DNA of 10,901 bases from Desulfobulbaceae bacterium (GTDB lineage Bacteria > Desulfobacterota > Desulfobulbia > Desulfobulbales > Desulfobulbaceae): contig JALSNT010000351.1 of NCBI GenBank assembly GCA_026986885.1, positions 1-10,901 of the forward strand. The letters run 5' to 3'. Shown here in pieces: positions 1-7,261 of the stretch; position 1 is the first letter of the stretch, and the number at the start of each line of letters is the position of its first letter. A program made the position numbers and the translations under genes. The notes under the pieces are model-generated. The model saw nothing but the letters and a program-made list of their open reading frames with translations, did no database searches and had not been told where the DNA came from.

Positions 1-167
1 GGGTTGTAAGGTATATGTACATGGATGATCCGCAGGAAGAAATCAAGCTTGAGTTTACGCCCGGAATATCCGCAGCTCTTGGTATTGCATTAATCGGAGT
101 ACTTGGTATTGGAATGTTGCCGGGTTCGGTTATCGGTCAGGCTGCAAGCGCGATTTTAGGCCAATAA
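1..167 (+). CDS. nuoN: NADH-quinone oxidoreductase subunit N, C-terminal fragment
   Basis: The reading frame beginning at base 3 is open from the window edge to a TAA at 165-167 and gives 54 residues. It begins VVRYMYMDDP, continues with a short polar stretch (QEEIKLEFTP), and ends in a hydrophobic helix rich in Gly, Ile and Leu that finishes AASAILGQ. This matches the last transmembrane helix of NuoN, an antiporter-like membrane subunit of complex I that couples quinone reduction to proton translocation; the Tyr-Met-Tyr-Met motif followed by an acidic loop is typical of NuoN and NuoM tails. The start lies outside the window. As nuoN is usually the last gene of the nuo operon, the absence of a following plus-strand gene fits. 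NuoM or another Mrp-type subunit is the main alternative. Confidence 0.72.
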   Translation, partial: VVRYMYMDDPQEEIKLEFTPGISAALGIALIGVLGIGMLPGSVIGQAASAILGQ

Positions 168-248
168 TGGTATGGAATTAGTTGATCGGCTTTTAGTGCC
201 TTACTCCTCATTTTTTGTCATAAAAAACAAGAAAATGAACATTGTAGG

Positions 249-277
249 TCTGCTTGAGTGGAACGAAAGCGGACAAA
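249..277 (+). repeat. Dispersed 29-nt repeat, copy 1
   Basis: The stretch contains TTGAGTG and CGAAAGCGGACAAA and matches 10627-10655 at 26 of 29 positions by hand alignment. Both copies lie in non-coding DNA on the same strand. Its nature is unknown; it could belong to a genome-wide intergenic repeat family. Confidence 0.6.
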
Positions 278-365
278 CAGCAACCACTACCTTTGTCTGC
301 TTTCTTTATTGGTAATCAACATTGTTTATTCCATACGGACAACAGGCGCAGAGCGCCACAGATTG

Positions 366-390
366 CGTCACACCGCAGAGCGGTGTGACG
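366..390. repeat. Perfect 11-bp inverted repeat
   Basis: The arm CGTCACACCGC at 366-376 is followed by AGA and by its exact complement GCGGTGTGACG at 380-390. No T-run follows on either strand, so it is not an obvious intrinsic terminator. It could be a REP-like hairpin or part of a degraded repeat. Confidence 0.7.
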
Positions 391-554
391 AGAGCGAACG
401 TTTCAGGGCACACTGCGGTTCGAAATTCTGCAGTTCGAAATTCGATGTCCATTGTTCTATTGGGTTGCAGGTGAAACCTGCTTTAGTATTATATTCTTCT
501 TGATGGAACGGTCAGGCTAAAGAGAGTGCCTGCTTAATTGAAAAGCGGTTTTTG

Positions 555-582
555 TTGATTTTATAGGATATAATCTTATAAT
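555..582 (+). promoter_or_regulatory. Sigma70-like promoter for the candidate small RNA
   Basis: A perfect TATAAT at 577-582 lies 16 nt after TTGATT (555-560), a 4/6 match to the -35 consensus. A second TATAAT occurs at 569-574. The predicted start is near 589. No plus-strand protein gene follows, and the next strong signal is a terminator at 721-756. Confidence 0.5.
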
Positions 583-588
583 GTAAAT

Positions 589-757
589 ATAAATTAATTA
601 TTTTTCCCGGGCGCAATATACCCGGGATCTGAGGTTGGTCGTGCAATTAGGTGCTTTGCCTGACCAATAGTGGTAGAAAAGCAGCCTGCCAACTGCTTGA
701 TACCTTGTTTTCTCCTTCGTAAAACGGTCGACCATTGTGGTCGGCCGTTTTTTTTTG
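589..757 (+). ncRNA. Candidate structured small RNA, about 170 nt
   Basis: Between a good promoter and a strong plus-strand terminator lies a run of hairpins and no open frame of note. Hairpin 1 has arms TCCCGGG (605-611) and CCCGGGA (621-627). Hairpin 2 pairs TTGGTC (635-640) with GACCAA (662-667) and has an inner AGG/CCT helix (649-651 with 659-661). Hairpin 3 pairs GGTA (672-675) with TACC (701-704) and, inside that, AGCAG (680-684) with CTGCT (693-697) around the loop CCTGCCAA. Hairpin 4 is the terminator. It does not resemble 6S RNA (the ends do not pair), SRP RNA (no GGAAGCAGCC motif) or tmRNA. It is convergent with cmk, so it could also be antisense to a cmk 3' UTR. Family and function are unknown; expression is inferred only from signals. 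Confidence 0.5.
721..756 (+). terminator. Strong intrinsic terminator, possibly bidirectional
   Basis: Bases 721-734 pair with 738-751 in a 14-bp stem (one G-U) around a TTG loop. The stem leads into nine T residues (748-756) on the plus strand. Read on the minus strand, the same stem ends in TTTT and lies about 16 nt after the cmk stop codon, so it may also end the gatCA-hisC-cmk transcript. Confidence 0.85.
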
Positions 758-771
758 TTGCAGGGAATGCG

Positions 772-1458
772 TTACTGCCGGCGGGATTTGATAATGGAAA
801 GCATCTGCTCGACAATATTATCGGCAGAACTTGAGGTGGAATCGATGATGACGGCATCGTCAGCGGCTCTTAAGGGAGCAAGAGTCCGTGTTTGATCATC
901 ATGGTCACGCTGAAGAATTTGTTCTAAAATTTTAGATTGATCTACTTTGACTCCACGTTGCGCCAGCTGTTCGGCCCGACGGCGGGCCCTTTCTTCAGGG
1001 CGTGCGTCCAGATAAAATTTCCAGGCCGCATCAGGAAAGACAACAGTACCGGTATCTCGTCCTTCGGCGACGATGTTTCCATGCTGGCCGATCTGTCTCT
1101 GGAGATGGGTAAGCTTATTACGTACAACCGGCAGGGAGGATATCCTGGAGGCCAGCATTCCTATTTCCTGAGTCCGCAGGAATTGTGTTATTTCCCTGCC
1201 GTCAACAAAGACCCGAACACCTTCTCCTTCGCCGTCCGGCGGGAGAAGGTTGATGGTTAACGTATGAAGAAGTCCGGCAATAGCCCTTTGGTCATCACTG
1301 TTGATTCCCTTTTGTTGAACAGCATATGCAACCGCACGATACATGGCGCCGGTATCGAGGTAGGTAAAACCCAGTCGCTTGGCAAGCAGGCCGGCGACGG
1401 TAGATTTACCTACGCCGGACGGGCCGTCAATGGTGACGATGTTATGTTTTTCAGACAT
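772..1458 (-). CDS. cmk: Cytidylate kinase
   Basis: This 228-aa protein is a cytosolic (d)CMP kinase that transfers the gamma phosphate of ATP to CMP or dCMP, giving CDP/dCDP for RNA, DNA and phospholipid synthesis. The P-loop GPSGVGKST lies at residues 12-20, followed by the DTGAMYRA motif at 35-42 that helps bind the nucleotide monophosphate. The family motif AEGRDTGTVVFPDA is at 131-144, with Thr where Ile is usual in GRDIGT. The Arg-rich lid (EERARRRAEQL) is near 155-165 and the QRDHDDQTR segment near 183-191. Length is normal for the family. The ATG overlaps the hisC stop by 8 nt (1451-1458), which fixes the start and suggests translational coupling. It is the last gene of the minus-strand operon; ispH and rpsA, which often follow cmk in related bacteria, are absent here. 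Confidence 0.96.
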   Translation of the reverse strand: MSEKHNIVTIDGPSGVGKSTVAGLLAKRLGFTYLDTGAMYRAVAYAVQQKGINSDDQRAIAGLLHTLTINLLPPDGEGEGVRVFVDGREITQFLRTQEIGMLASRISSLPVVRNKLTHLQRQIGQHGNIVAEGRDTGTVVFPDAAWKFYLDARPEERARRRAEQLAQRGVKVDQSKILEQILQRDHDDQTRTLAPLRAADDAVIIDSTSSSADNIVEQMLSIIKSRRQ

Positions 1459-2563
1459 AACCCAGTTCGTTGAGACACGCGGCGAAAGTTTTTAAGAAAC
1501 GTTCATTTTCCTTTTTTGTGCCGACGGTAATGCGAATAAAGGTTGGATAACCGTAGGCGGCCATAGATCGGACAATAACACCCTTGTGCAGCATTGCTTC
1601 ATAGAGAGTCGTCGCATCTCCTCCCACATCTATAAGGAAAAAATTTGTATGTGATGGATAGGCTTTACATCCGAGCTGCCTGATTTCCTGCTGCAGCAAG
1701 CTGCGTCCGGAGCGAGTCTTATTGATGGTTGTACTGTAATGGGCCTTATCGTTCAGGGCGGCAAGCGCGCCTCTTTGGGCGGGTAAATTGATATTAAAAG
1801 GCTGCCGTACCCTATGCAGAAGATTTGTGATATCGCGGTGCATCAGTCCATAGCCGATACGCAGGCCGGCCAGGCCAAAGGCCTTGGAAAAGGTACGCAG
1901 GGCGACAACGGCGGGTATGCCGGTCGGCTGCCTGATATAGGAGAGAATATCGATGCGATGTTCTGGTTCGACAAAGTCGACGTATGCCTCATCAAGGACA
2001 ACAATGACCGACTCCGGTAATTTTTTGAGAAAACGATCCAGCTCTTCGGTGTTAAAAAAAGTGCCGCACGGATTATTCGGATTATCGAGAAAAATCAGTC
2101 TGGTTTTGTCGCTGACGGTTTCGATAATGTGATCAAGATCATGGCGCATTTCCTTAAGCTCAATAATTTTGTTGCACCCACCGCGAATCTGCACAAATTT
2201 CTGGTACATCAGAAAGGAGGGATGGCTGGTAATAACCTCGTCCCCGGTGCGGACAAATGCCTTGACCAGAAATTCAATAACCTCATTGGACCCATTACCA
2301 AGCACGATTTCGTCCATACCGGCGCCAAGCCAGTCGGCGATGGCTGCGGTCAAGTAAAAACCGGATCCGTCCGGGTAGCGGTGCAATCCAGATAGAGACT
2401 GGGCAATAGCGGCCACAGCTTTGGGTGAAGGCCCCCATGGATTTTCATTGGAGGCAAGCTTGATTGAATCGCTGATCCCGTATTCCCGTTCTAATTCTTC
2501 CAGTGGTTTTCCCGGTGGATAAGGGACGATTTCAGCTATATTTTCAGGGATGGTTAATTTCAT
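1451..2563 (-). CDS. hisC: Histidinol-phosphate aminotransferase
   Basis: This 370-aa PLP enzyme converts imidazole-acetol phosphate and glutamate to histidinol phosphate in histidine synthesis; many homologues also act on aromatic amino acids. It belongs to the fold-type I aminotransferases. The N-terminal signature PYPPGKPLEELEREYG is at residues 14-29, SNENPWGPSPKA at 38-49, NPNNPCGT at 161-168, the cofactor-binding DEAYVDF at 191-197, and the PLP lysine in TFSKAFGLAGLRIGY at Lys227. Length is typical. The ATG overlaps the gatA stop as ATGA (2560-2563), and its own stop overlaps cmk, so all three are likely translated from one message. No other his gene is nearby, which is common for this aminotransferase when it sits apart from the main histidine operon. 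Confidence 0.95.
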   Translation of the reverse strand: MKLTIPENIAEIVPYPPGKPLEELEREYGISDSIKLASNENPWGPSPKAVAAIAQSLSGLHRYPDGSGFYLTAAIADWLGAGMDEIVLGNGSNEVIEFLVKAFVRTGDEVITSHPSFLMYQKFVQIRGGCNKIIELKEMRHDLDHIIETVSDKTRLIFLDNPNNPCGTFFNTEELDRFLKKLPESVIVVLDEAYVDFVEPEHRIDILSYIRQPTGIPAVVALRTFSKAFGLAGLRIGYGLMHRDITNLLHRVRQPFNINLPAQRGALAALNDKAHYSTTINKTRSGRSLLQQEIRQLGCKAYPSHTNFFLIDVGGDATTLYEAMLHKGVIVRSMAAYGYPTFIRITVGTKKENERFLKTFAACLNELGYV

Positions 2564-4005
2564 GAGAATGTCGGTTTGCTGTTATTTAATTTGTTTCTTT
2601 GCTCCAGGTTCCACGCTGCCTTCAAAAGAATTTCTTCATTGAAATGGGATGCCTGCATCTGCATACCAATGGGCAGCCCGTCTTCCGACATACCGCAGGG
2701 GACGGAAAGGGCGGGTATACCAGCCAGGTTGGCAGAAATGGTTAAGATATCAGAAAGGTAGAGAGCAAGAGGATCATCATTATGTTTGCCGATTTCCCAG
2801 GCCGGTGTTGGGGTGACGGGAGAGACAATCAGATCACATTTTTTAAAAGCCCTGGAAAAATCGTCTTTAATCAGGGTACGCACCTGCGAGGCTTTTTTAT
2901 AATACGCGTCATAGTAGCCTGCGGACAGAGCATAGGTGCCGATAAGAATTCGGCGTTTGACTTCATCCCCAAATCCCTGGGATCTGGTGGAGCGATACAT
3001 GTCGATCAGAGAATCAGCACTCATATCCCGGTGACCGAACCGCACCCCGTCAAAACGCGACAGGTTTGAACTTGCTTCGGCAGGAGCAATCAGATAGTAA
3101 ACAGCGACGCAGTATTCGGTATGCGGCAGGGAAATATCAATGAGTTTTGCACCGGCATCCTGCAGCATTACCATTCCGTTGTGTACGGCCCGGTCCACTT
3201 CCGGATCAAGACCATCACCAAAATATTCGGCAGGAATACCTATCCGTATTCCCTGCAGACCATCGGTCAGCGTGGCGGTATAGTCGGGTACCGCACATCG
3301 AATGGAGGTGGAATCCCTGGAGTCGTGGCCGGCAATAACATTCATCATCAGGGCGCAGTCGCGGACATCTTTGGTCAGTGGCCCGACCTGGTCAAGGGAT
3401 GAGGCAAAGGCCACAAGTCCGTATCTGGAAACTCTGCCGTAGGTAGGCTTCATGCCGACGATACCGCATAGCGAGGCCGGTTGCCTGATGGAGCCGCCGG
3501 TATCGGAACCAAGTGAGGCAAAACATTCATCGGCCGCAACCGCTGCCGCCGACCCGCCGCTGGACCCACCGGTAACATAACCGGCTTTCCAGGGATTTTC
3601 AGGAATCTGGAAGGCACAGTTTTCACTGGTGGAACCCATGGCAAACTCATCCATGGCAGTCTTCCCAAGGAGAATAGCTCCGGCATCTCCAATTTTTTCA
3701 ATGACCGTTGCGTCGTAAGGAGGGATAAAGCCCGCAAGCATTTTAGAACCGCAGGTGGTCGGCAGGTTCCTGGTACATAAAACATCCTTCACCGAAAGGG
3801 GAATGCCATGCAGCGGGCCACCATGCCCGCTCTTGTCCGCCTGTTCGGCTGCGGCCAGGGCCCCGTCCCTGTCCAGGGCAAGATATGCTTTGATGCGATC
3901 CTCGACGGTATCAATACGTGCCAGCACGGATTCAACAAGTTCCATGGAGGTGATTTCACGGCGGGCAAGTTTCTCCCCGACCTCAAATAGAGTCATTTGA
4001 TACAT
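2560..4005 (-). CDS. gatA: Asp/Glu-tRNA(Asn/Gln) amidotransferase subunit A
   Basis: GatA is the glutaminase of the GatCAB complex. It releases ammonia from glutamine for GatB to amidate Glu-tRNA(Gln) or Asp-tRNA(Asn), so the organism probably uses the indirect route to one or both charged tRNAs. The 481-aa protein has the amidase signature fold: catalytic Lys73 in SVKDVL, Ser148 in GGSSGGSAAAVA (146-157) and Ser172 in SDTGGSIRQPA (167-177). The spacing of the Ser-cisSer-Lys triad (75 and 24 residues) equals that of the well-studied S. aureus enzyme. The start at 4005 has an upstream AGGGG about 8 nt away and lies 11 nt after gatC, which supports it. gatB is not in the window. Confidence 0.97.
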   Translation of the reverse strand: MYQMTLFEVGEKLARREITSMELVESVLARIDTVEDRIKAYLALDRDGALAAAEQADKSGHGGPLHGIPLSVKDVLCTRNLPTTCGSKMLAGFIPPYDATVIEKIGDAGAILLGKTAMDEFAMGSTSENCAFQIPENPWKAGYVTGGSSGGSAAAVAADECFASLGSDTGGSIRQPASLCGIVGMKPTYGRVSRYGLVAFASSLDQVGPLTKDVRDCALMMNVIAGHDSRDSTSIRCAVPDYTATLTDGLQGIRIGIPAEYFGDGLDPEVDRAVHNGMVMLQDAGAKLIDISLPHTEYCVAVYYLIAPAEASSNLSRFDGVRFGHRDMSADSLIDMYRSTRSQGFGDEVKRRILIGTYALSAGYYDAYYKKASQVRTLIKDDFSRAFKKCDLIVSPVTPTPAWEIGKHNDDPLALYLSDILTISANLAGIPALSVPCGMSEDGLPIGMQMQASHFNEEILLKAAWNLEQRNKLNNSKPTFS

Positions 4006-4016
4006 GAGTATTCCCC

Positions 4017-4301
4017 TTAAATAACCTTTGGCACAATAAAGGCTTCACTGTTTTGATGGGGAGAGGCGGCAAGCGCCAGGTTTTTAGGCAGAGAGGGGCG
4101 CACCTCATCTTCGCGAAAGGTGTTGACGACATTTTGCGTGTGAGTGGTAACAGGTATGCCTGCAGTATCGCATTCATCCAGTTTGGCAACGTACTGGAGG
4201 ATGGTATCCAGCTGCCTGGTCATGGTCGTCATTTCGTCATCAGAGAGTTCAAGCCGGGCAAGTCGGGCGGCATGGATGACATTTTTTTTGTCTATTTTCA
4301 T
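4017..4301 (-). CDS. gatC: Asp/Glu-tRNA(Asn/Gln) amidotransferase subunit C
   Basis: GatC is the small subunit that wraps around GatA and GatB and stabilises the amidotransferase. The 94-aa length is typical. The N-terminal helix carries the family pattern of a hydroxyl-rich start followed by HAARLARLELSDDE (residues 10-23), then a second helix with ILQYVAKLDECDT (34-46), the PVTTHTQNVVNTFREDEV linker (50-67) and a C-terminal segment ending EAFIVPKVI, which is the usual GatC tail. It begins the gatC-gatA-hisC-cmk run. I see no clear Shine-Dalgarno before the ATG at 4301, so translation initiation may be weak. The 131-nt gap upstream contains an 18-bp palindrome that may be a regulatory site or the end of the preceding transcript. 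Confidence 0.95.
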   Translation of the reverse strand: MKIDKKNVIHAARLARLELSDDEMTTMTRQLDTILQYVAKLDECDTAGIPVTTHTQNVVNTFREDEVRPSLPKNLALAASPHQNSEAFIVPKVI

Positions 4302-4329
4302 TGCGGTTCGGATAAGTTAATAGGATGGG

Positions 4330-4362
4330 GTCGTAAAAAATGAGATATAGAACGTTCTATAT
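4330..4362 (-). promoter_or_regulatory. 18-bp palindrome upstream of gatC
   Basis: ATATAGAACGTTCTATAT at 4345-4362 is a perfect palindrome in the gap between the HD-GYP gene and gatC, about 44 nt upstream of the gatC ATG. On the minus strand it is followed, four bases later, by TTTTTT, so it could be a weak A/T-rich terminator for the HD-GYP gene. An operator for the gatCA-hisC-cmk operon is the alternative. The sequence alone does not decide. Confidence 0.45.
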
Positions 4363-4432
4363 TTCAAGAATGAGTGTAAAATGAGCTGTTCGGGAATACA
4401 ATAGAAAAAAGAAAAAAACAGAAAAAGAGGAC

Positions 4433-5488
4433 TTACTGTTGATACAGAGAACCGGCGGAGAGAATAATGCCGGAGAAATCTTCGACAAGATCCGGATCAA
4501 ACTGGCTGCCGCCGCAACGGTGCAATTCGGCCATAGCCTCAACCGTTGACATATTTTTTCGGTAATTTCGGCGTGAGGTCATGGCATCAAAGCTGTCGGC
4601 GATGGTGAGTATACGGGTAAGCCGGTCCAGTTTACTTCCCCCTATACCATCGGGATAGCCGCTGCCGTCCAGCTTTTCATGGTGATGGCGGATAATGTCC
4701 CGTTCCCGCTCCATGAACTGCAGCGGTTCAATGATACTGGCCCCGATCTCCGGGTGTTTTTTGATCAGTTCCCATTCCCGGGCAGTGAGTTTGCCCGGTT
4801 TCTGGATACAGGAAAGATCGATAACCAGTTTACCGATATCATGGAACTGGGCGGCCCGTTTGAGAACGATACGATCCTCTTCGTTCAGCTGAACAGCTTT
4901 GCCGAGAAGCATGGCGTACTCGGTGACCCGGCGGGTATGACCAGCGGTGTATTCATCCTTTTCCTCCATGGCTGTTTGCAGAGAAGACATGATTTGTACA
5001 GTCGCCTTCTCAAGATGATTACTGTATTGCTCAAGGAGAATATTTTTTTCTGCAAGTTCCCGGGTCTTGGCTTTGACCTCCTGTTCAAGCTTGATTTTAT
5101 AGAGTTTTTCGTTGCGAAGAAAGGTTCGTTTTTCAATGGCCCGCCGAATTTTAGCGTGGAATATTTCAATATCTTCAATGGGCTTGGTGAGAAAGTCGTA
5201 GGCGCCTAAATTTATAGCCTTGACCGCATAGGCCATGGAACCTGCCCCCGTGAGAAACAACACCGGGATATTTAAACCTTTCGTATTCAGGTGCTCCAGG
5301 GTTTCAAAGCCATCCATTCCCGGCATATTGATATCGAGAATAATAACATCAAAATCATCGCTGACACAGGCAAGAAGCTCCTGTCCGGAACCGACGGCGG
5401 TAACATGGTGATCGTCCATGGCAAGAATTCTCTGGACGGCGGTTCGTACCAGATCGTCGTCATCGGCTAATAGAATTTTTGTTGTCAT
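4433..5488 (-). CDS. Response regulator with HD-GYP output domain (putative c-di-GMP phosphodiesterase)
   Basis: The 351-aa protein starts with a receiver domain (residues 1-115): acidic pocket Asp9/Asp10, phosphoacceptor Asp52 in LDINMPGMDG, Thr80 and Lys102 in the TKP motif. A probable coiled-coil linker follows (about 125-175). The HD-GYP domain occupies 175-351 with GHTRRV (183-188), the metal-binding FHDIGK (His216-Asp217), HP at 245-246, HHHE (268-271), DGSGYPDG (274-281), and IADSFDAMTSRRNYR (296-310). All canonical metal and GYP motifs are present, so hydrolysis of cyclic di-GMP, switched by phosphorylation, is expected. No histidine kinase is encoded nearby. I chose the ATG at 5488 because the protein then begins MTTKILLADDD like most receivers; an in-frame TTG at 5515 would add nine residues. 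It lies about 100 nt after the deacetylase gene with no terminator between. Confidence 0.93.
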   Translation of the reverse strand: MTTKILLADDDDLVRTAVQRILAMDDHHVTAVGSGQELLACVSDDFDVIILDINMPGMDGFETLEHLNTKGLNIPVLFLTGAGSMAYAVKAINLGAYDFLTKPIEDIEIFHAKIRRAIEKRTFLRNEKLYKIKLEQEVKAKTRELAEKNILLEQYSNHLEKATVQIMSSLQTAMEEKDEYTAGHTRRVTEYAMLLGKAVQLNEEDRIVLKRAAQFHDIGKLVIDLSCIQKPGKLTAREWELIKKHPEIGASIIEPLQFMERERDIIRHHHEKLDGSGYPDGIGGSKLDRLTRILTIADSFDAMTSRRNYRKNMSTVEAMAELHRCGGSQFDPDLVEDFSGIILSAGSLYQQ

Positions 5489-5592
5489 CTTTTGTATATG
5501 CCTGATATGTGTCAATCTCTGCCGGAACAGTATTCAAGGTTAACCCATTTTTTTCTATTTTCTCATAAAATCATTATATTACAAAGACTTTT

Positions 5593-6657
5593 TTATAGAT
5601 CCCAGTAATTTTTCTGCATGGAGATGCTCTGGGTAAGTGGCGTACATTCCACCGTGGTGGTTTGTAAGGCTGCGGCCGTTGCCTCGTCTAATTGTTGTTT
5701 TGATATACTCTCTCCGCAAAGCTCGGCGAGAACGGCCAGAGCGCCATCCCGCATGCCGGTAAGGTTGTAACCGCCTTCCAGGGTGATGAGCAGTTTACCA
5801 TTGCAGAGTTCATCAGCCAGCCCGCGCATCACCCTGGTCATATAAGCAAAGCCGGTTGCTGTGACCTTCATGGCGCCCAGCGGATCACCATCATAGATAT
5901 CAAAGCCGCAGGAAACAAGGATCAGCTCTGGATGATATTGCCGGGCAATCGGGACAAACAGTTCATTAAAAATACGGGCGAATTCGGTATCGCCCTGACC
6001 GCCCGGCAGGGGAACGTTGACGGTGAATCCCTCACCCATGGCATTGCCGGTCTGGACAACGGCCCCGGAACCTGGATAATAGGGATACTGGTGGGTTGAG
6101 CAGTAAAGAACCCGGTTGGAGTCATAAAAGCTGTGCTGGGTGCCGTTGCCGTGATGCAGGTCCCAGTCGATAATCAAAATTCTCTTTTTTCCCAGTTCTT
6201 TTGCGGCCCACCGGGCGGCAACAGCTATGTTGTTGAACAGGCAGAAGCCCATGGACTGATCGTGTTCGGCATGGTGGCCCGGTGGCCGGACCAGGCAGAA
6301 TCCATTGTCGATTTCTCCGGTTTCCAGGCGCCCTATACCGTCAATCAGGGCACCGACGGCCAGACAGGCGGCAGCGTAGGAATCGGCGGAGGTTTGCGTA
6401 TCGGCATCCAGGTAGGCATGATCTTTGCCGGCGGTGGCGGCAACCCGTTTGATCAGCTCCGGCGTGTGGTTGAGTGCTATAATTTCAGTGGACGCCGGTT
6501 CAAACTGCGGATAAACAAAGCGCGATCCTGTTGCCTCCTTATCAAGTTCGTCATAAATGACCTGGAGTCGCTGCGGGGATTCCGGATGATCCGGTCCCGG
6601 ATTATGGGATAAAAAAAGATCATCACGGTAGATTGCAGTTTTTCGCTTTTTTTTCAT
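5593..6657 (-). CDS. Histone-deacetylase-fold amidohydrolase (HDAC/AcuC/acetylpolyamine deacetylase family)
   Basis: The 354-aa cytosolic protein has the whole zinc deacetylase signature: HPESPQRL at 24-31, RPPGHHAEHD at 124-133 with the catalytic His pair at 128-129, GFCLFNNIAVAA at 137-148, DWDLHHGNGTQ at 164-174, SCGFDIYDGDPLG at 249-261 and LEGGYN at 293-298. By homology Asp166, His168 and Asp258 bind zinc and Tyr297 assists catalysis. The family removes acetyl groups from protein lysines, polyamines or other small amides; DPLG is typical of the class II-like bacterial branch, and the real substrate cannot be told from sequence. The ATG at 6657 has a GGAGG 8 nt upstream and shares one base with the ygfA stop, so the two are co-transcribed. 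The role beside a folate gene is unclear. Confidence 0.93.
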   Translation of the reverse strand: MKKKRKTAIYRDDLFLSHNPGPDHPESPQRLQVIYDELDKEATGSRFVYPQFEPASTEIIALNHTPELIKRVAATAGKDHAYLDADTQTSADSYAAACLAVGALIDGIGRLETGEIDNGFCLVRPPGHHAEHDQSMGFCLFNNIAVAARWAAKELGKKRILIIDWDLHHGNGTQHSFYDSNRVLYCSTHQYPYYPGSGAVVQTGNAMGEGFTVNVPLPGGQGDTEFARIFNELFVPIARQYHPELILVSCGFDIYDGDPLGAMKVTATGFAYMTRVMRGLADELCNGKLLITLEGGYNLTGMRDGALAVLAELCGESISKQQLDEATAAALQTTTVECTPLTQSISMQKNYWDL

Positions 6658-7253
6658 TATTCCATCCTCCGGCAGGAGTACATGTTGGCTTCGGTGATAA
6701 GGATATCCATGTATTGATCATGGGGTTCAAGGGGAACGCTGTCGACCAGCTGAAGTTCATAGGCAAGGGCGATACGCTTTGCCTGCGGCGCCTGCATGGA
6801 GAGAAAGCGGTCATAGTAACCGCCGCCGTAACCGAGACGCCCCCCTTGTCTGTCGAAAACCGAGCCCGGCACAATGACCAGGTCAATGGCGTCCGGCTCA
6901 AGAATATTTTCGGAAAGCAGGCTGCTTTTGGGTTCGGGGATTCCGCAGTAACCGGGGACAAGGTCGGTTTCCGGTTCCTGAATGATAACGGCCTGCAGTT
7001 TTTTATCCCGTACCAGGGTCAGGGGTACGGCAACGGTCTTGCCCCGGTTAAGCAGGGAGGTAATTATCTGCATTGTCCGGACCTCACTGCGGAAGCTGAC
7101 ATAAACGAGCAACGTGGAGCAGTTGCCGACAAGGGGAAGTTGCAGCAGGGTTGCACCGATCCGCTCTGACTTTTCCCGTAACTGTACAGGGTCAAGTGTA
7201 TCTCTGCGGGCAAGTATTTGTCGGCGTAGTATCCGGTCCGGTCTGTTGTTCAT
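6657..7253 (-). CDS. ygfA: 5-formyltetrahydrofolate cyclo-ligase
   Basis: This 198-aa enzyme uses ATP to convert 5-formyl-THF to 5,10-methenyl-THF, returning an inhibitory folate storage form to the one-carbon pool. The N-terminal basic helix RILRRQILARRDTL (7-20) and the segment around residues 47-58 (TLLVYVSFRSEV) fit the substrate and ATP site. The family signature DRQGGRLGYGGGYYDRFL lies at 134-151. Length is normal. The stop shares a base with the start of the deacetylase gene downstream. Upstream there is only a weak ribosome site, but a 42-nt stem-loop (7262-7303) lies immediately before the gene. In enterobacteria 6S RNA precedes ygfA; the gap here is too short to hold a 6S RNA. Confidence 0.93.
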   Translation of the reverse strand: MNNRPDRILRRQILARRDTLDPVQLREKSERIGATLLQLPLVGNCSTLLVYVSFRSEVRTMQIITSLLNRGKTVAVPLTLVRDKKLQAVIIQEPETDLVPGYCGIPEPKSSLLSENILEPDAIDLVIVPGSVFDRQGGRLGYGGGYYDRFLSMQAPQAKRIALAYELQLVDSVPLEPHDQYMDILITEANMYSCRRME

Positions 7254-7261
7254 TGTTAAAT

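Larger units (their letters stand above)
168..545. other. Intergenic region without a convincing gene
   Basis: This gap follows nuoN. An open frame at 258-503 has no plausible ribosome binding site, resembles no family I know and runs through inverted and direct repeats, so I do not call it. The region holds an A/T-rich imperfect hairpin at about 209-237 (CATTTT / AAAATG arms), which may serve as a weak nuoN terminator, a perfect 11-bp hairpin at 366-390, a GTTCGAAATTC direct repeat at 418-428 and 433-443, and a copy of a 29-nt repeat at 249-277. Confidence 0.6.

Noticed and set aside
258..503. Plus-strand open frame of 81 codons after nuoN
   Set aside because: No ribosome site, no recognisable motif, and it runs through a perfect hairpin and direct repeats.
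589..757. 6S RNA, SRP RNA or a c-di-GMP riboswitch as identity of the candidate small RNA
   Set aside because: The ends do not pair into a closing stem, the GGAAGCAGCC SRP core is missing, and the c-di-GMP switch tetraloop and receptor are not found.
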